Assembly (NCBI GenBank): GCA_004028505.1
Contig: MTKO01000041.1
Span: forward strand, 20,379 to 84,378
Origin: Candidatus Electrothrix aarhusensis
GTDB taxonomy: Bacteria; Desulfobacterota; Desulfobulbia; Desulfobulbales; Desulfobulbaceae
Length of the DNA: 64,000 nt
Reading direction: 5' to 3'
Both the position numbers and the translations under genes were made by a program. Of the stretch, positions 1 through 7,997 are shown piece after piece (the first letter of the stretch is position 1; every line of letters starts with the position of its first letter). The notes beneath the pieces are model-generated. The model saw nothing but the letters and a program-made list of their open reading frames with translations. It did not search any database and was not told the origin of the DNA.

Positions 1-856
1 TATCCGGTTGGCGCTGTTGCGGGTCATCTTGAGGAAGAGACTCAAAGATAATCTCCGATTTTGCCCCGGTCATTTCAATGACGTTTTCAGCAAGTTGCAG
101 GATAGTGAACTCGCTAGGGTTACCGGTGTTCACCGGTCCAGCGAAGCCGTCCTCCGTGTCCATCAGACGGACAAAGGCCTCTATCAAGTCATCGACGTAA
201 CAGAAGGATCTGGACTGCGAACCGTCTCCGTAAATAGTTATCGGACGTCCCTGCAAGGCCTGAACAATAAAATTAGAGACAACTCGACCATCATTGGGAT
301 GCATCCTCGGACCATAGGTATTAAAAATCCGAGCCACCTTGATATTCAAATTATGCTGCCGACGATAATCAAAAAACAGGGTCTCTGCGCACCGTTTTCC
401 TTCATCGTAACAGGAGCGAATGCCGTTCGGGTTAACGTGGCCCCAATACGTCTCTATCTGTGGATGGACCTGAGGATCACCATAGACCTCGGAAGTTGAT
501 GCCTGGAAAATCTTAGCCTTGACCCGCTTGGCCAATCCCAGCATATTAATGGCCCCATGCACTGAAGTCTTGGTGGTCTGCACTGGGTCAAATTGATAAT
601 GGATAGGAGAGGCCGGGCAGGCAAGGTTGTAAATTTCGTCAACCTCAATATAGAGCGGAAAGGTCACATCATGACGAATCACCTCAAAATAGGGGTTTTC
701 CAGCAGATGGACGATATTTTGCTTGGCACCCGTAAAATAATTATCCAGACAAACAACCTCATGTCCGTCAGCTAATAGTCGCTCACAAAGATGGGATCCG
801 AGAAAACCAGCTCCACCGGTAATAAGTATCCGTTTTTTTTGTTGCACAGCCTTCAT
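1..856 (-). CDS. UDP-glucuronate decarboxylase-like NAD-dependent epimerase (3' end cut by window edge)
   Basis: Extended short-chain dehydrogenase acting on a nucleotide sugar. The best match from memory is UDP-glucuronate decarboxylase (UDP-GlcA to UDP-xylose), which feeds polysaccharide synthesis. The N-terminus shows the NAD-binding Rossmann motif GGAGFLGSH at about residues 13-21. The catalytic tetrad region reads [14 protein letters not shown], with the YxxxK pair spelled Y-DEG-K. About 285 codons are visible of an expected 310-320, and the reading frame runs off position 1. The start ATG at 856 is preceded by AGGAG at good spacing. The family call is firm; the exact sugar substrate is inferred. 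Confidence 0.88.
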   Translation of the reverse strand, partial: MKAVQQKKRILITGGAGFLGSHLCERLLADGHEVVCLDNYFTGAKQNIVHLLENPYFEVIRHDVTFPLYIEVDEIYNLACPASPIHYQFDPVQTTKTSVHGAINMLGLAKRVKAKIFQASTSEVYGDPQVHPQIETYWGHVNPNGIRSCYDEGKRCAETLFFDYRRQHNLNIKVARIFNTYGPRMHPNDGRVVSNFIVQALQGRPITIYGDGSQSRSFCYVDDLIEAFVRLMDTEDGFAGPVNTGNPSEFTILQLAENVIEMTGAKSEIIFESLPQDDPQQRQPD

Positions 857-1046
857 ACTGCTCCTATCTATGGTTTACTTTATCTGAAAAACAACAAGGG
901 GAGGGAGGGACAATCATCAAAAAAAGGCTTGAATACTTGAATGCCACAGAACAAAACAGTTTTCAGTAGCAGGGCAACGGGAAGTATAAAATAATTTATT
1001 TCAATGTGTTAATAGCTTATTTTTTCATATCCCCAAATTTACAACT

Positions 1047-1123
1047 TGGTGCGCCCGGCAGGATTCGAACCTGCGACACCCAGATTAGGAATCTGGTGCT
1101 CTATCCTACTGAGCCACGGGCGC
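1047..1123 (-). tRNA. tRNA-Arg (anticodon CCT)
   Basis: The minus strand folds into a complete cloverleaf: acceptor stem GCGCCCG/CGGGCGC, anticodon stem CCAGA/TCTGG around loop TTCCTAA (anticodon CCT, reading AGG), and a T-arm containing GGTTCGAATCC. The discriminator A is followed by an encoded CCA at 1049-1047. It sits alone between the epimerase gene and the glgC pair. Confidence 0.97.
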
Positions 1124-1200
1124 AAAAAAAAATGTTAAAAATAAAGAGCCTATTTTTACCTGAAAACGCCTTAAAAGCAAAGCATTTTTAGATGATGCAC

Positions 1201-2480
1201 TTAAAAAATGCCGCCGTGTTTAAGTTCTGTAGGGAGCACTCTCTCATCGCGCTCCTTTTTCCCCGGACGTATAATGATGCAATTTCTGCCGATCTTCATT
1301 TTTTCTGGGACCAACACTTCCTTACCTATCAAGGTGATGCCACTGTACAAATGGGTTGGATACTCTTGATTGGAAATTTTCTTTGCCTTCTCATCGCCGT
1401 GCCCAACAATAGCCCCTTCTCCGATATGCACTCGTTTATCGCAGACCACTAAATCAACCTCGGCACCAGCTTCAATCACAGAATCTTCCAGGATGACCGA
1501 GTCACGTACAACAGCTCCTTTACGAACAATCACGCCAGGTGATAATACTGAGTTCAGCACAGTTCCCTCAATCACGCTTCCGGCTGAAATCATAGAGGAC
1601 TGCACGGTACAGCCTTGCACAAAACGAGCGGGTCCCCTATCCATGGTTCGTCCATCTGCCTCTGTATTGGGTCGTATCCCCCACTCTTCCGGTGAAATTC
1701 CAGAATCGGCACGAAGAATATCCATATTTGCATCCCAATAGGATTGAATAGTGCCAACATCCCGCCAATACCCGTAAAAGGATAGGCATAGACCTGTTTT
1801 TCTTCAATCGCCCGGGGAATAATATGCATACCAAAATCGATTTCTTCCCGATCACCGGAAAGGGCCTTCAGAAGATATTCTGTATCAAAGACATAAATCC
1901 CCATTGAAGCAAGGTTGGTTTTCGGTTCTTTCGGTTTTTCTTCCCAATCAACGATACGATTCTCATCATTGACAATCCCAGCGCCGAACTGATGAATCTC
2001 ACTCTTTGGCACCACCATCATGCCGATGGTTACACCTGCATTTTTTTCACGATGGTAGGAAATCATATCATCAAAATCCATCTGATAAATATGATCACCG
2101 GACAGAATAACAACCTGCTCTGATTGATTATCCCTGATGAAATCAATATTTTGCCGGATAGCATCCGCAGTCCCTTTGTACCAATCCGAATCTTTCTCGC
2201 CGGTACGGGGGGGCAGAATTTTAATTCCGCGCGTTCTCCCTGTAAAATCCCAAGCTTCACCGGTCTGGATATGGCGCATTAAGGAGAGGGGTTTATACTG
2301 GGTCAGCACACCGACCCGAGTCAGGCCGGAATTCATCACATTGGACAAAGAAAAATCTATGATCCGATACAGGCCGCCAAAAGGCACTGCCGGTTTAGCC
2401 CGATGCCCAACCAAGATATTGAGACGACTGCCGATACCACCGGCCAGCAAAAGCACCAAGGCATCCTTTGCTTCTCTCAT
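1201..2480 (-). CDS. glgC: Glucose-1-phosphate adenylyltransferase GlgC (one frameshift)
   Basis: ADP-glucose pyrophosphorylase: glucose-1-phosphate + ATP to ADP-glucose, the committed step of glycogen synthesis. The N-terminus carries LLLAGGIGSRL and RAKPAVPFGG (nucleotide-binding loop), then WYKGTADAIRQN and SGDHIYQMD. The C-terminal third is a left-handed beta-helix with hexapeptide-like turns. The frame breaks near 1771: the upstream frame ends in nonsense after YPFTG, and the frame continuing with YWRDVGTIQSYWDANMD is recovered if one base is missing. Total length is about 426 residues, normal for the family. The start at 2480 has a GGAGGA site and overlaps the stop of the upstream glgC-like gene (ATGA), so the two are translationally coupled. 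Confidence 0.92.
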
Positions 2481-3732
2481 TGCAGTTCCTCCATATCCTC
2501 CAGCCCGTTTTCTGGCCATTTTTCTTCTTCGATACCCGGCGCAACCGAGCATCCGCAACCGATGGTCATTTTGTCAGGAACATGATTATTCCAGCCGATA
2601 ACCGTCACCCGGTCACTAACACCTGTAGGAGATATACCGACCTGAGCATTGGCCCCAAAGGTGGTGTTGACATCACTGACCACCTGCCGGAGCTGTCCCC
2701 CCTCTTTGACCAGTGTGTTGAAAAAAAGCACAGAATTTTCAACAACCGCCCCTTTTTCCACCCGAACACCGGGAAACAAGATAGAATTTTTCACTGTGCC
2801 ATCAATAATGCATCCATTATAGGCCAAGGAATTATCTAAAACACCTTGCGACCCAACTTTCAAGGGTTGGCAGTCACGAATATCTCGATGTTCAAGATTG
2901 GTTCGTATTCCCCACTTTTCTAGATCAATCAAAGGATTGCTGCCCAGGAGATCCATAGAGGTTTGCCAGTACTCGTTAACAGTACGGGTGTACCCCCAGT
3001 ACCCTCGAAATTTATATCCGAGCACCTTCATTCCCTCCTGCACCATCATCGGAAGAATATCTCTTCCAAATTCATAGGAGCTGCTGCCTGATTCTTCCGA
3101 AGTACCTTATAAAGCACTTCCGGCTTAAAGCAGAGAACCGTCAGAGAAGCCCATTCTCCTTTCGGATCTGCTGGTTTTTCTTCGTAGGAAAGCAGAGGCC
3201 CGCCTTCGCTATAATCATCACCTATTTCTGCTACGCCGAAACGCAGAGCCGCATCTTCCTTCTTCACCTTAATAAAAGCAGCTGTCACATCAGCATCATG
3301 TTCATTATGAAAACGGATCATATCGCGATAATCCATCTCATAAATATGGTCACCGGAAAGAATAAGGATCTCGGCGGGCTTATGATAGCGGACAAAATCC
3401 AGGTTCTGATGTACAGCATCAGCCGATCCTCTGTACCAATGCGGATTTTCATAATCCTTAAAGGGCGGAAGAATGGAAATACCTCGATGTCGTCCGATCA
3501 TATCCCAAGCAGCTCCGGTCCCAATATGATTCACCAGAGAATAGGATCGATACTGACTGAGAATAGCAATCCGCTCAATACCCGAACGCATGAGGTTGGT
3601 CAGCGGAAAGTCGATTACCCGTGCAAATCCACCAAAAGGTACAGCAGACTTGGGACGATAATGGGTCAGCACACCCAGTTCGTCAACGCGGCCACCGGCC
3701 AGAATCATCGCCAATGTAGAAGGCATTACCAT
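2477..3732 (-). CDS. Second GlgC-family adenylyltransferase, divergent nucleotide loop (one frameshift)
   Basis: Paralogue of the downstream glgC and first gene of the pair. It has SAVPFGG, GDHIYEMD and WYRGSADAVHQN, and a beta-helix C-terminus. The glycine loop reads ILAGGRVDELGVLTHYRPK instead of the canonical GGRGTRL. A one-base break near 3087 separates the N-terminal 215 residues from the continuation SSSYEFGRDILP; the two parts together make about 418 residues. Pairing of divergent subunits recalls heteromeric ADP-glucose pyrophosphorylases (GlgC/GlgD of Firmicutes, plant large/small subunits), so a regulatory or modulating subunit is plausible. The family is certain; the separate role is inferred. 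Confidence 0.88.
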
Positions 3733-3865
3733 AGAGAGACTCCCTGCTCACTCAACTCATATCTTTTTTATTACGGGGGACGGACGCGGGATCAACTCTC
3801 CCCCTTTACTGATCAAAGGTCAGATCCTTCATGTAAACTGTCTATCCCGCAGCCCGCACCCTCAA

Positions 3866-4894
3866 TTACATATGCCGAGTGGCAATACGCATGAGGGTAC
3901 TGGTTGTAAAGTCCTGGCCCTCACGCAACGGAAGGTTTTTCATCGGCAACTCTGCTCGTGCCGCTTCCCGGTGCCCACCTGCCGACCCATATTCAGCAAA
4001 GGTCTTACGGGCAAAATTACCTGCATTTTTCCGATAGCCGTCACAACGAAGAATGACCACTAATTTCTCACCGCTTATCCCTGATACCAGAACCCAGTCA
4101 AATTTGTCAACATGATTCAAGAAATCAGCAATAATAACTAAGATATCCGGCGTGCCAACCCGCCCTATATGGGCATAGGCCCTGCCCTTACTTGATTTTA
4201 CCTCGTTCAGGGCGATCTTAAAATACTTTAACTCGGAACGGCGCAGCTCGGTCAGGTCAAATTTACGAACAAGATTGCGGTTGGCGATATTAAACACATA
4301 GCGAAAGGAAATCCCATCCGCCAACTGCATATTTTTTTTCTCAAAATTTTGTGTATCAACCTTTATCCCATAATAAAGGGCCGTGGCAAGTGCAACTGAG
4401 GGGGTAATATTCGCGGCCCGGAGATATTCCACCATCATCGAGGCGACAGCACCGTATTCAGGGCGGATATCAATAAACTTTGCATCCCAACCCGCCGTAA
4501 TAGGATGATGGTCTATGACCGCATCGAATTTCAGCTTCTCAAAACAGGGCTGATGGGTCGGCTGCGAGTCCAACATAATCAGCTTGGAGTAATCATTTAC
4601 CGGCAGGGTATGTAGGCGCTCGATGGGGATTTTCAGCCGTTCAACCATCGTTATATTGTTGAGTCGCCGTATTTCGTTAGGGTAGCCGATAGTTACGCTT
4701 CCCACCCGATAACTGAGCAGCCGTTTCACCGCCATAGCACTGGCCAGTGAATCTGGATCGGCTGTAATGACGATAAGGACTTCATCGTCTTTCTCAAAAA
4801 GCTCGTAAAAACCGTTCAGACGATTCAGCGCCGAATTGCGGCTGGCACTGCGAGTAACAACATCTGCTATCTTTTCCAGTCGTTTTTGCTTCAA
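3866..4894 (-). CDS. DHH family phosphoesterase (NrnA-like)
   Basis: A 342-residue DHH/DHHA1 protein. Metal motifs are visible: ITADPDSLASAMA near residue 43 (a variant of the DHxDxDxxxS motif), MLDSQP near residue 108, the signature IDHHP near residue 127, and the substrate loop GSAGGH near residue 307 in the DHHA1 domain. Family members hydrolyse nanoRNA, cyclic dinucleotides or pAp. The first motif has ADPDS instead of DHDAD, so the metal site is slightly atypical. Transcribed with the glgC pair downstream, with a gap of about 130 bases. The substrate cannot be told from sequence. Confidence 0.85.
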   Translation of the reverse strand: MKQKRLEKIADVVTRSASRNSALNRLNGFYELFEKDDEVLIVITADPDSLASAMAVKRLLSYRVGSVTIGYPNEIRRLNNITMVERLKIPIERLHTLPVNDYSKLIMLDSQPTHQPCFEKLKFDAVIDHHPITAGWDAKFIDIRPEYGAVASMMVEYLRAANITPSVALATALYYGIKVDTQNFEKKNMQLADGISFRYVFNIANRNLVRKFDLTELRRSELKYFKIALNEVKSSKGRAYAHIGRVGTPDILVIIADFLNHVDKFDWVLVSGISGEKLVVILRCDGYRKNAGNFARKTFAEYGSAGGHREAARAELPMKNLPLREGQDFTTSTLMRIATRHM

Positions 4895-5063
4895 GTAAAC
4901 ACCTGTAAGAAAATCGCTGCGTTAAAAAATGCAGTTCGGACCAGCTGTTATCTGGAGAATTACAGTTCAATTTTTTTTACAAAATACAATTTAGATAATA
5001 CTACCATAGGGTCATAAAAAAATGCAAGCAGGGTTTTCAACCTCTAAGGAATGCTCTTCACCT

Positions 5064-5914
5064 TTACCCGCGCGGATGAAAACGTCGATGCAGTTCCTTT
5101 ACTCGTCCTTTATCCACATGGGTATAGATCTGAGTGGTGGAAATATCCGTATGACCGAGCATCATCTGAACAGAGCGCAAATCCGCGCCACCAGCCAAAA
5201 GGTGGGTCGCAAAAGAGTGGCGCATTGTTTTCGGGCTAACAATTTTCTCTATTCCGTTTGCCGCAACTATTCCTTTGAGAATTTGCCAAAAACGGTTACG
5301 CGTCATTTTTCCGCCCCCTCCTGTTACGAAAAGATAGGGGCTGGTTCGCTTACGAAGGAGGACCGGGCGAGTCTTGGTGAGATATTCTTCAATTTGCCCC
5401 CCTGCCACCTCGTTAAAAGGGACCATCCTCTCTTTATCACCTTTTCCTAAAACACGAACATGGCCACTTGTGAGACTGCAATCGCGAACAGGTAAGCCAA
5501 CCAACTCCGAGACTCGAATCCCTGTTGCATAAAGTAAATGCAGCATGGCATAGTTACGTAGAACAAGCGGCTTCTGTTTTTGAGGAACTGTCAGCATCTG
5601 TTCCACCTCGGCAACAGTCAGTATATCAGGAAGAGCACTAGCGATCTTAGGCGAATCAATGTCAGCAATGGGATTATCCAGTCTCATTTGCTGAAAAACA
5701 AGATAGTCAAAAAAAGCCCGCAGGGCGGAAAGACGTCGAGCATTGCTGCGCGAATTAATATTTCTCTGAAAGCATTCTGCCAGGAAGCTCGGGCCATATC
5801 TGGGGTCACAGACTCCGACGTGTCCACGCCCTGCTTTTGCAAAAATTCAAGAAAAAAATGTAAATCAGAGGCGTAGCTGTTAACGGTATTTTTTGACAAC
5901 CTGCGATGAACCAC
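5064..5914 (-). CDS. XerC/XerD-type tyrosine recombinase (one frameshift)
   Basis: Site-specific recombinase of the Xer type that resolves chromosome dimers. The catalytic set is present in the C-terminal part: Arg in ATGIRVSEL, Lys in GKGDKER, HxxR in MRHSFATHLL, His in LGHTDIST and Tyr in TQIYTHVDKG. The N-terminal SAM-like domain (RLSKNTVNSYASDLHFFLEF) is in another frame; the break near 5786 is restored by one extra T (GCTTTCC), giving ARAFLAECFQR and then SALRAFFDYL. The codon at 5914 is GTG, but homology seems to continue upstream to about 5960 (HHIDSFLQYL) without an obvious start codon. It could be XerC or XerD; no neighbour decides this. Confidence 0.87.
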
Positions 5915-5999
5915 AAGATACTGGAGAAAGCTGTCAATATGGTGGACAAGCGGAGAGGTTTTCAGGGTAACGACCGGGAAGGAAAGATTCTATAAGAAA

Positions 6000-6028
6000 A
6001 GCCCTGACACAGGCAACGTGACAGGGCT
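6000..6028 (-). terminator. Rho-independent terminator after rpsU
   Basis: Minus strand: AGCCCTG pairs with CAGGGCT, the inner CAC pairs with GTG, and TTTTCTTATA follows. It lies 8 bases after the rpsU stop codon. Confidence 0.8.
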
Positions 6029-6035
6029 GAGCAGA

Positions 6036-6230
6036 CTAGTACCGATTTTTCATTCGGTTGAACTTGCGAAGTTTGCGCAGTGCTTCGGCAGACTTGCGAC
6101 GTTTCTTAATGCTCGGTTTCTCGTAGTATTCACGTCGTTTCAGTTCGCGTTTCACGCCGTCGATCTGTAACTTCTTCTTCAGCTGGCGGATCGCGTACTC
6201 CAAGTCTCCTTTGACTTCTACCTCAATCAT
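6036..6230 (-). CDS. rpsU: 30S ribosomal protein bS21
   Basis: Small ribosomal subunit protein S21, 64 residues, highly basic. It begins MIEVEVKGDLEYAIRQLKKK and contains RREYYEKPSIKKRRK, the recognisable family core; it helps initiation by supporting mRNA base pairing. A ribosome site AAGGATGTG precedes the ATG and an intrinsic terminator follows at once, so it forms a single-gene unit. Confidence 0.97.
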   Translation of the reverse strand: MIEVEVKGDLEYAIRQLKKKLQIDGVKRELKRREYYEKPSIKKRRKSAEALRKLRKFNRMKNRY

Positions 6231-6300
6231 GAAAAATCACATCCTTTTTGATAATGGCATGCCCCATCTGCTTATTTATCTTCAACACGTAAAGTTTTGC

Positions 6301-6329
6301 ACCTTACGATATAATCTGAAGAATGTCAA
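6301..6329 (-). promoter_or_regulatory. Candidate sigma-70 promoter for rpsU
   Basis: The minus strand shows TTGACA at 6329-6324, a 17-base spacer, then TAAGGT at 6306-6301. The -35 is perfect and the -10 weak. It lies 71 bases upstream of the rpsU start. Confidence 0.4.
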
Positions 6330-6404
6330 CGGAAGCTAGAGATTTTACAGGCCGCAAAACAAATTTTTTATACCTATCGAAAAAATACAATCACGGGGCC
6401 TTGG

Positions 6405-6479
6405 TTGAGTAAAGCGAAATCAGACAATTGGAGCAAAGAGCTGTCTGTTTTTGTTGCACTCAAGCGGATCTATCCGGCT
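6405..6479 (+). repeat. 75-bp dispersed hairpin repeat, copy 1
   Basis: Begins TTGAGTAAAGCGAAATCAGA and ends GCACTCAAGCGGATCTATC plus five bases. It matches a second copy of identical length at 7907-7981 in the same orientation with scattered substitutions. The left half (TTGAGT...CGAAA) pairs with the right half (TTT.GTTGCACTCAA), giving a long hairpin. The two copies bracket the RelE-type toxin-antitoxin pair and the REP transposase. Confidence 0.8.
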
Positions 6480-6488
6480 CATCTCATT

Positions 6489-6779
6489 TCATTTATAGGC
6501 ATTTTGCCGATGCTGAATATCCACGACAACAACAATCACTTTACCCTCCTCAATAAGATAAAAAAGGCGGTAATTCCCCATCCTGAAGCGATAATATCCT
6601 GACAGATCTCCTTTCAGCTTTTTGATATTCGCCCCGAAATAGGGATTTTTTCGCAGCTGCGGATACACAACATTTTTTATCTTCGCATACAGAGACGGAT
6701 CAAGCTTCTTTTTGCGTTTCTCAAATTTTTTGGACTCTGCTATGCTGAACTCAAACAAGAGTATATTCTCCTCGTTCAA
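6489..6779 (-). CDS. RelE/ParE-superfamily toxin
   Basis: A 96-residue protein with the RelE/ParE fold signature: an N-terminal helical part FEKRKKKLDPSLYAKI, then IKKLKGDLSGYYRFRMGNYRLFYLIEEGKVIVVVVDIQHR. The GxYRxRxGxYRxxY block and the terminal HR are typical of this family, whose members cut mRNA on the ribosome or poison gyrase. It overlaps the 3' end of the antitoxin gene by 29 bases, the usual arrangement for type II modules. RelE against ParE activity cannot be decided here. Confidence 0.88.
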   Translation of the reverse strand: MNEENILLFEFSIAESKKFEKRKKKLDPSLYAKIKNVVYPQLRKNPYFGANIKKLKGDLSGYYRFRMGNYRLFYLIEEGKVIVVVVDIQHRQNAYK

Positions 6780-6987
6780 GCTCTTTCATACCATCTTTCA
6801 GATTCTGCACCAGCTCAGTATCCTGGAGGATTTCATCCATTTCATCATTGTCGACATACTGCACCGAGGAAAGGTACTGCATTACAGCAAATTCTATAAA
6901 GTTGGAAAGATTCCTTTTTTGCCCATCTGCCGCTGTTTTTATCATCCGGTAGACCGTATCATCAACCCGCATAGTCACTGTTTTCAT
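6751..6987 (-). CDS. CopG-like ribbon-helix-helix antitoxin
   Basis: A 78-residue partner of the downstream RelE-type toxin. The N-terminus VTMRVDDTVYRMIKTAA and RNLSNFIEFAV is a ribbon-helix-helix DNA-binding fold; the acidic C-terminal tail would wrap the toxin. The start has GAGGAGGGC upstream. A promoter overlapping a perfect dyad lies directly upstream (7020-7055), consistent with autorepression by the antitoxin. Confidence 0.85.
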   Translation of the reverse strand: MKTVTMRVDDTVYRMIKTAADGQKRNLSNFIEFAVMQYLSSVQYVDNDEMDEILQDTELVQNLKDGMKELERGEYTLV

Positions 6988-7019
6988 TGTTGCCCTCCTC
7001 GTGGAATGAAAAATCTATA

Positions 7020-7055
7020 TGAATACATTGTATTCAATTTTATTCACAGCGTCAA
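7020..7055 (-). promoter_or_regulatory. Promoter and operator of the CopG/RelE module
   Basis: Minus strand: TTGACG (7055-7050), exactly 17 bases, TACAAT (7032-7027). A palindrome TGAATACATTGTATTCA at 7020-7036 covers the -10 box, a natural operator for antitoxin autoregulation. Confidence 0.75.
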
Positions 7056-7077
7056 AAAATCTCGGGTGAAAATTACA

Positions 7078-7118
7078 GGGCACGGCACGCCGTGTCCCTA
7101 CACCACGCCGTGTCCCTA
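7078..7118. repeat. REP palindrome plus half copy
   Basis: GGGCACGGC/GCCGTGTCCC form an inverted repeat ending in CCTAC, followed by a second half copy ACGCCGTGTCCCTAC. Same family as the palindromes at 7414-7456, 9751-9778 and 9881-9908. It lies at the 3' end of the REP transposase gene; its last three bases overlap the stop region. Confidence 0.8.
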
Positions 7119-7733
7119 CACCACCCACGCCTCATGGCCGTAGGGCGGGGAGGATTCACGGGTTTCACCTGGGAATGGGGGCTGATCGGGATGCAATGCG
7201 TCTTCGTGCCAACGGGTCGGGTTATTGTGGATGTATTCGCGGATGCGCTGCAATTCTGTCTCGTTGCGGATGATGTGTTCCCAATAATTTGGTTGCCATA
7301 ATTTGTTGCCGGGGGTGTTGCGTAGGATATTAACGTTTTTTGTGGCTGCGGATTTGAATGCCCGGACAATGGTGGGAAGGGAACCGGAAACCGGTTTACC
7401 GAACCGTTCTGTCGTAGGGGCACGACATGTAGGGGCACGGCGCGCCGTGCCCCTACGGGCGGTATCGATAAGAACAATAATGCCGTGAAAATGATTGGGC
7501 ATGACCGTCCATGCATCCAATTCGACGGTATCGCGGATGTCGCCGGTTTTGATCCATTGTTCGGCAACGATATTCCCCGCATCATGCAACCGCATGACCC
7601 TGTTTGTTATTTCCCCGAACAGGCATTCCCGGCCCTGCACACAGATGGTCACGAAATAGGCCCCGGCCTGTGCATAATCGTAATTGCGCAGACGGATAGA
7701 ACGGCGGTGATGAATGTCCGGGTTATACGGCAT
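7116..7733 (-). CDS. REP-associated tyrosine transposase (RAYT, Y1 HUH family)
   Basis: IS200-like single-strand transposase domesticated for REP sequences. The HUH motif is in AWTVMPNHFHGIIVLI (about residues 74-89). The N-terminal YAQAGAYFVTICVQGR and the C-terminal LWQPNYWEHIIRNETELQRIREYIHNNP (split here by reading) hold the conserved Tyr helix. An insert of about 16 residues rich in ARR/APT at about residues 92-108 corresponds exactly to REP palindrome DNA at 7414-7456, so the gene carries its probable own substrate in frame. Flanked by further REP copies. It may still be active because the insert sits in a loop. Confidence 0.88.
   Translation of the reverse strand: MPYNPDIHHRRSIRLRNYDYAQAGAYFVTICVQGRECLFGEITNRVMRLHDAGNIVAEQWIKTGDIRDTVELDAWTVMPNHFHGIIVLIDTARRGTARRAPTCRAPTTERFGKPVSGSLPTIVRAFKSAATKNVNILRNTPGNKLWQPNYWEHIIRNETELQRIREYIHNNPTRWHEDALHPDQPPFPGETRESSPPYGHEAWVV
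7414..7456. repeat. REP palindrome inside the RAYT gene
   Basis: A partial unit (7414-7428) abuts a perfect 28-base palindrome at 7429-7456 (half site GTAGGGGCACGGCG). It lies in the coding frame of the transposase and adds the Arg/Ala/Pro-rich insert. Confidence 0.9.
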
Positions 7734-7757
7734 GGTCGTTTGTTATTCCACGGTGTT

Positions 7758-7782
7758 GTAGGGGCAGGTCCCCGTGCCTGCC
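7758..7782. repeat. Second-type REP-like palindrome
   Basis: GTAGGGGCAGG followed by CCCGTGCCTGCC just upstream of the RAYT start: same GTAGGGGCA head as the other REPs but a different centre. Together with the copies downstream and inside the gene it frames the transposase, as is usual for RAYT/REP systems. Confidence 0.65.
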
Positions 7783-7906
7783 TGGTGGAACCTGCCGGGA
7801 TCGTGGGGGGATTACAGGGCGGACACAGGGATCCGCACCCTACCAAATTCCGGGTAATCCCTCCGGCCCGTGCATCATCGTCATTGCGCAGGCACGTAGG
7901 TCTTGA

Positions 7907-7981
7907 TTGAGTACAACGAAATCAGACAATCCGAGCAAAAAACCGTCCGCTTTCGTTGCACTCAAGCGGATCTACCAGGCT
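7907..7981 (+). repeat. 75-bp dispersed hairpin repeat, copy 2
   Basis: Begins TTGAGTACAACGAAATCAGA. TTGAGT.CAACGAAA pairs with TTTCGTTG.ACTCAA at the other end, a 14-bp stem. Same length and orientation as copy 1 at 6405-6479. It ends 17 bases before the RHS stop codon, so it may double as a transcription end for the RHS gene. Confidence 0.8.
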
Positions 7982-7997
7982 TGTAAATAGATACCGT

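Noticed and set aside
7742..7997. Possible immunity gene downstream of the RHS gene
   Set aside because: No open frame with a ribosome site; the stretch is filled by a REP-like palindrome and the 75-bp hairpin repeat.
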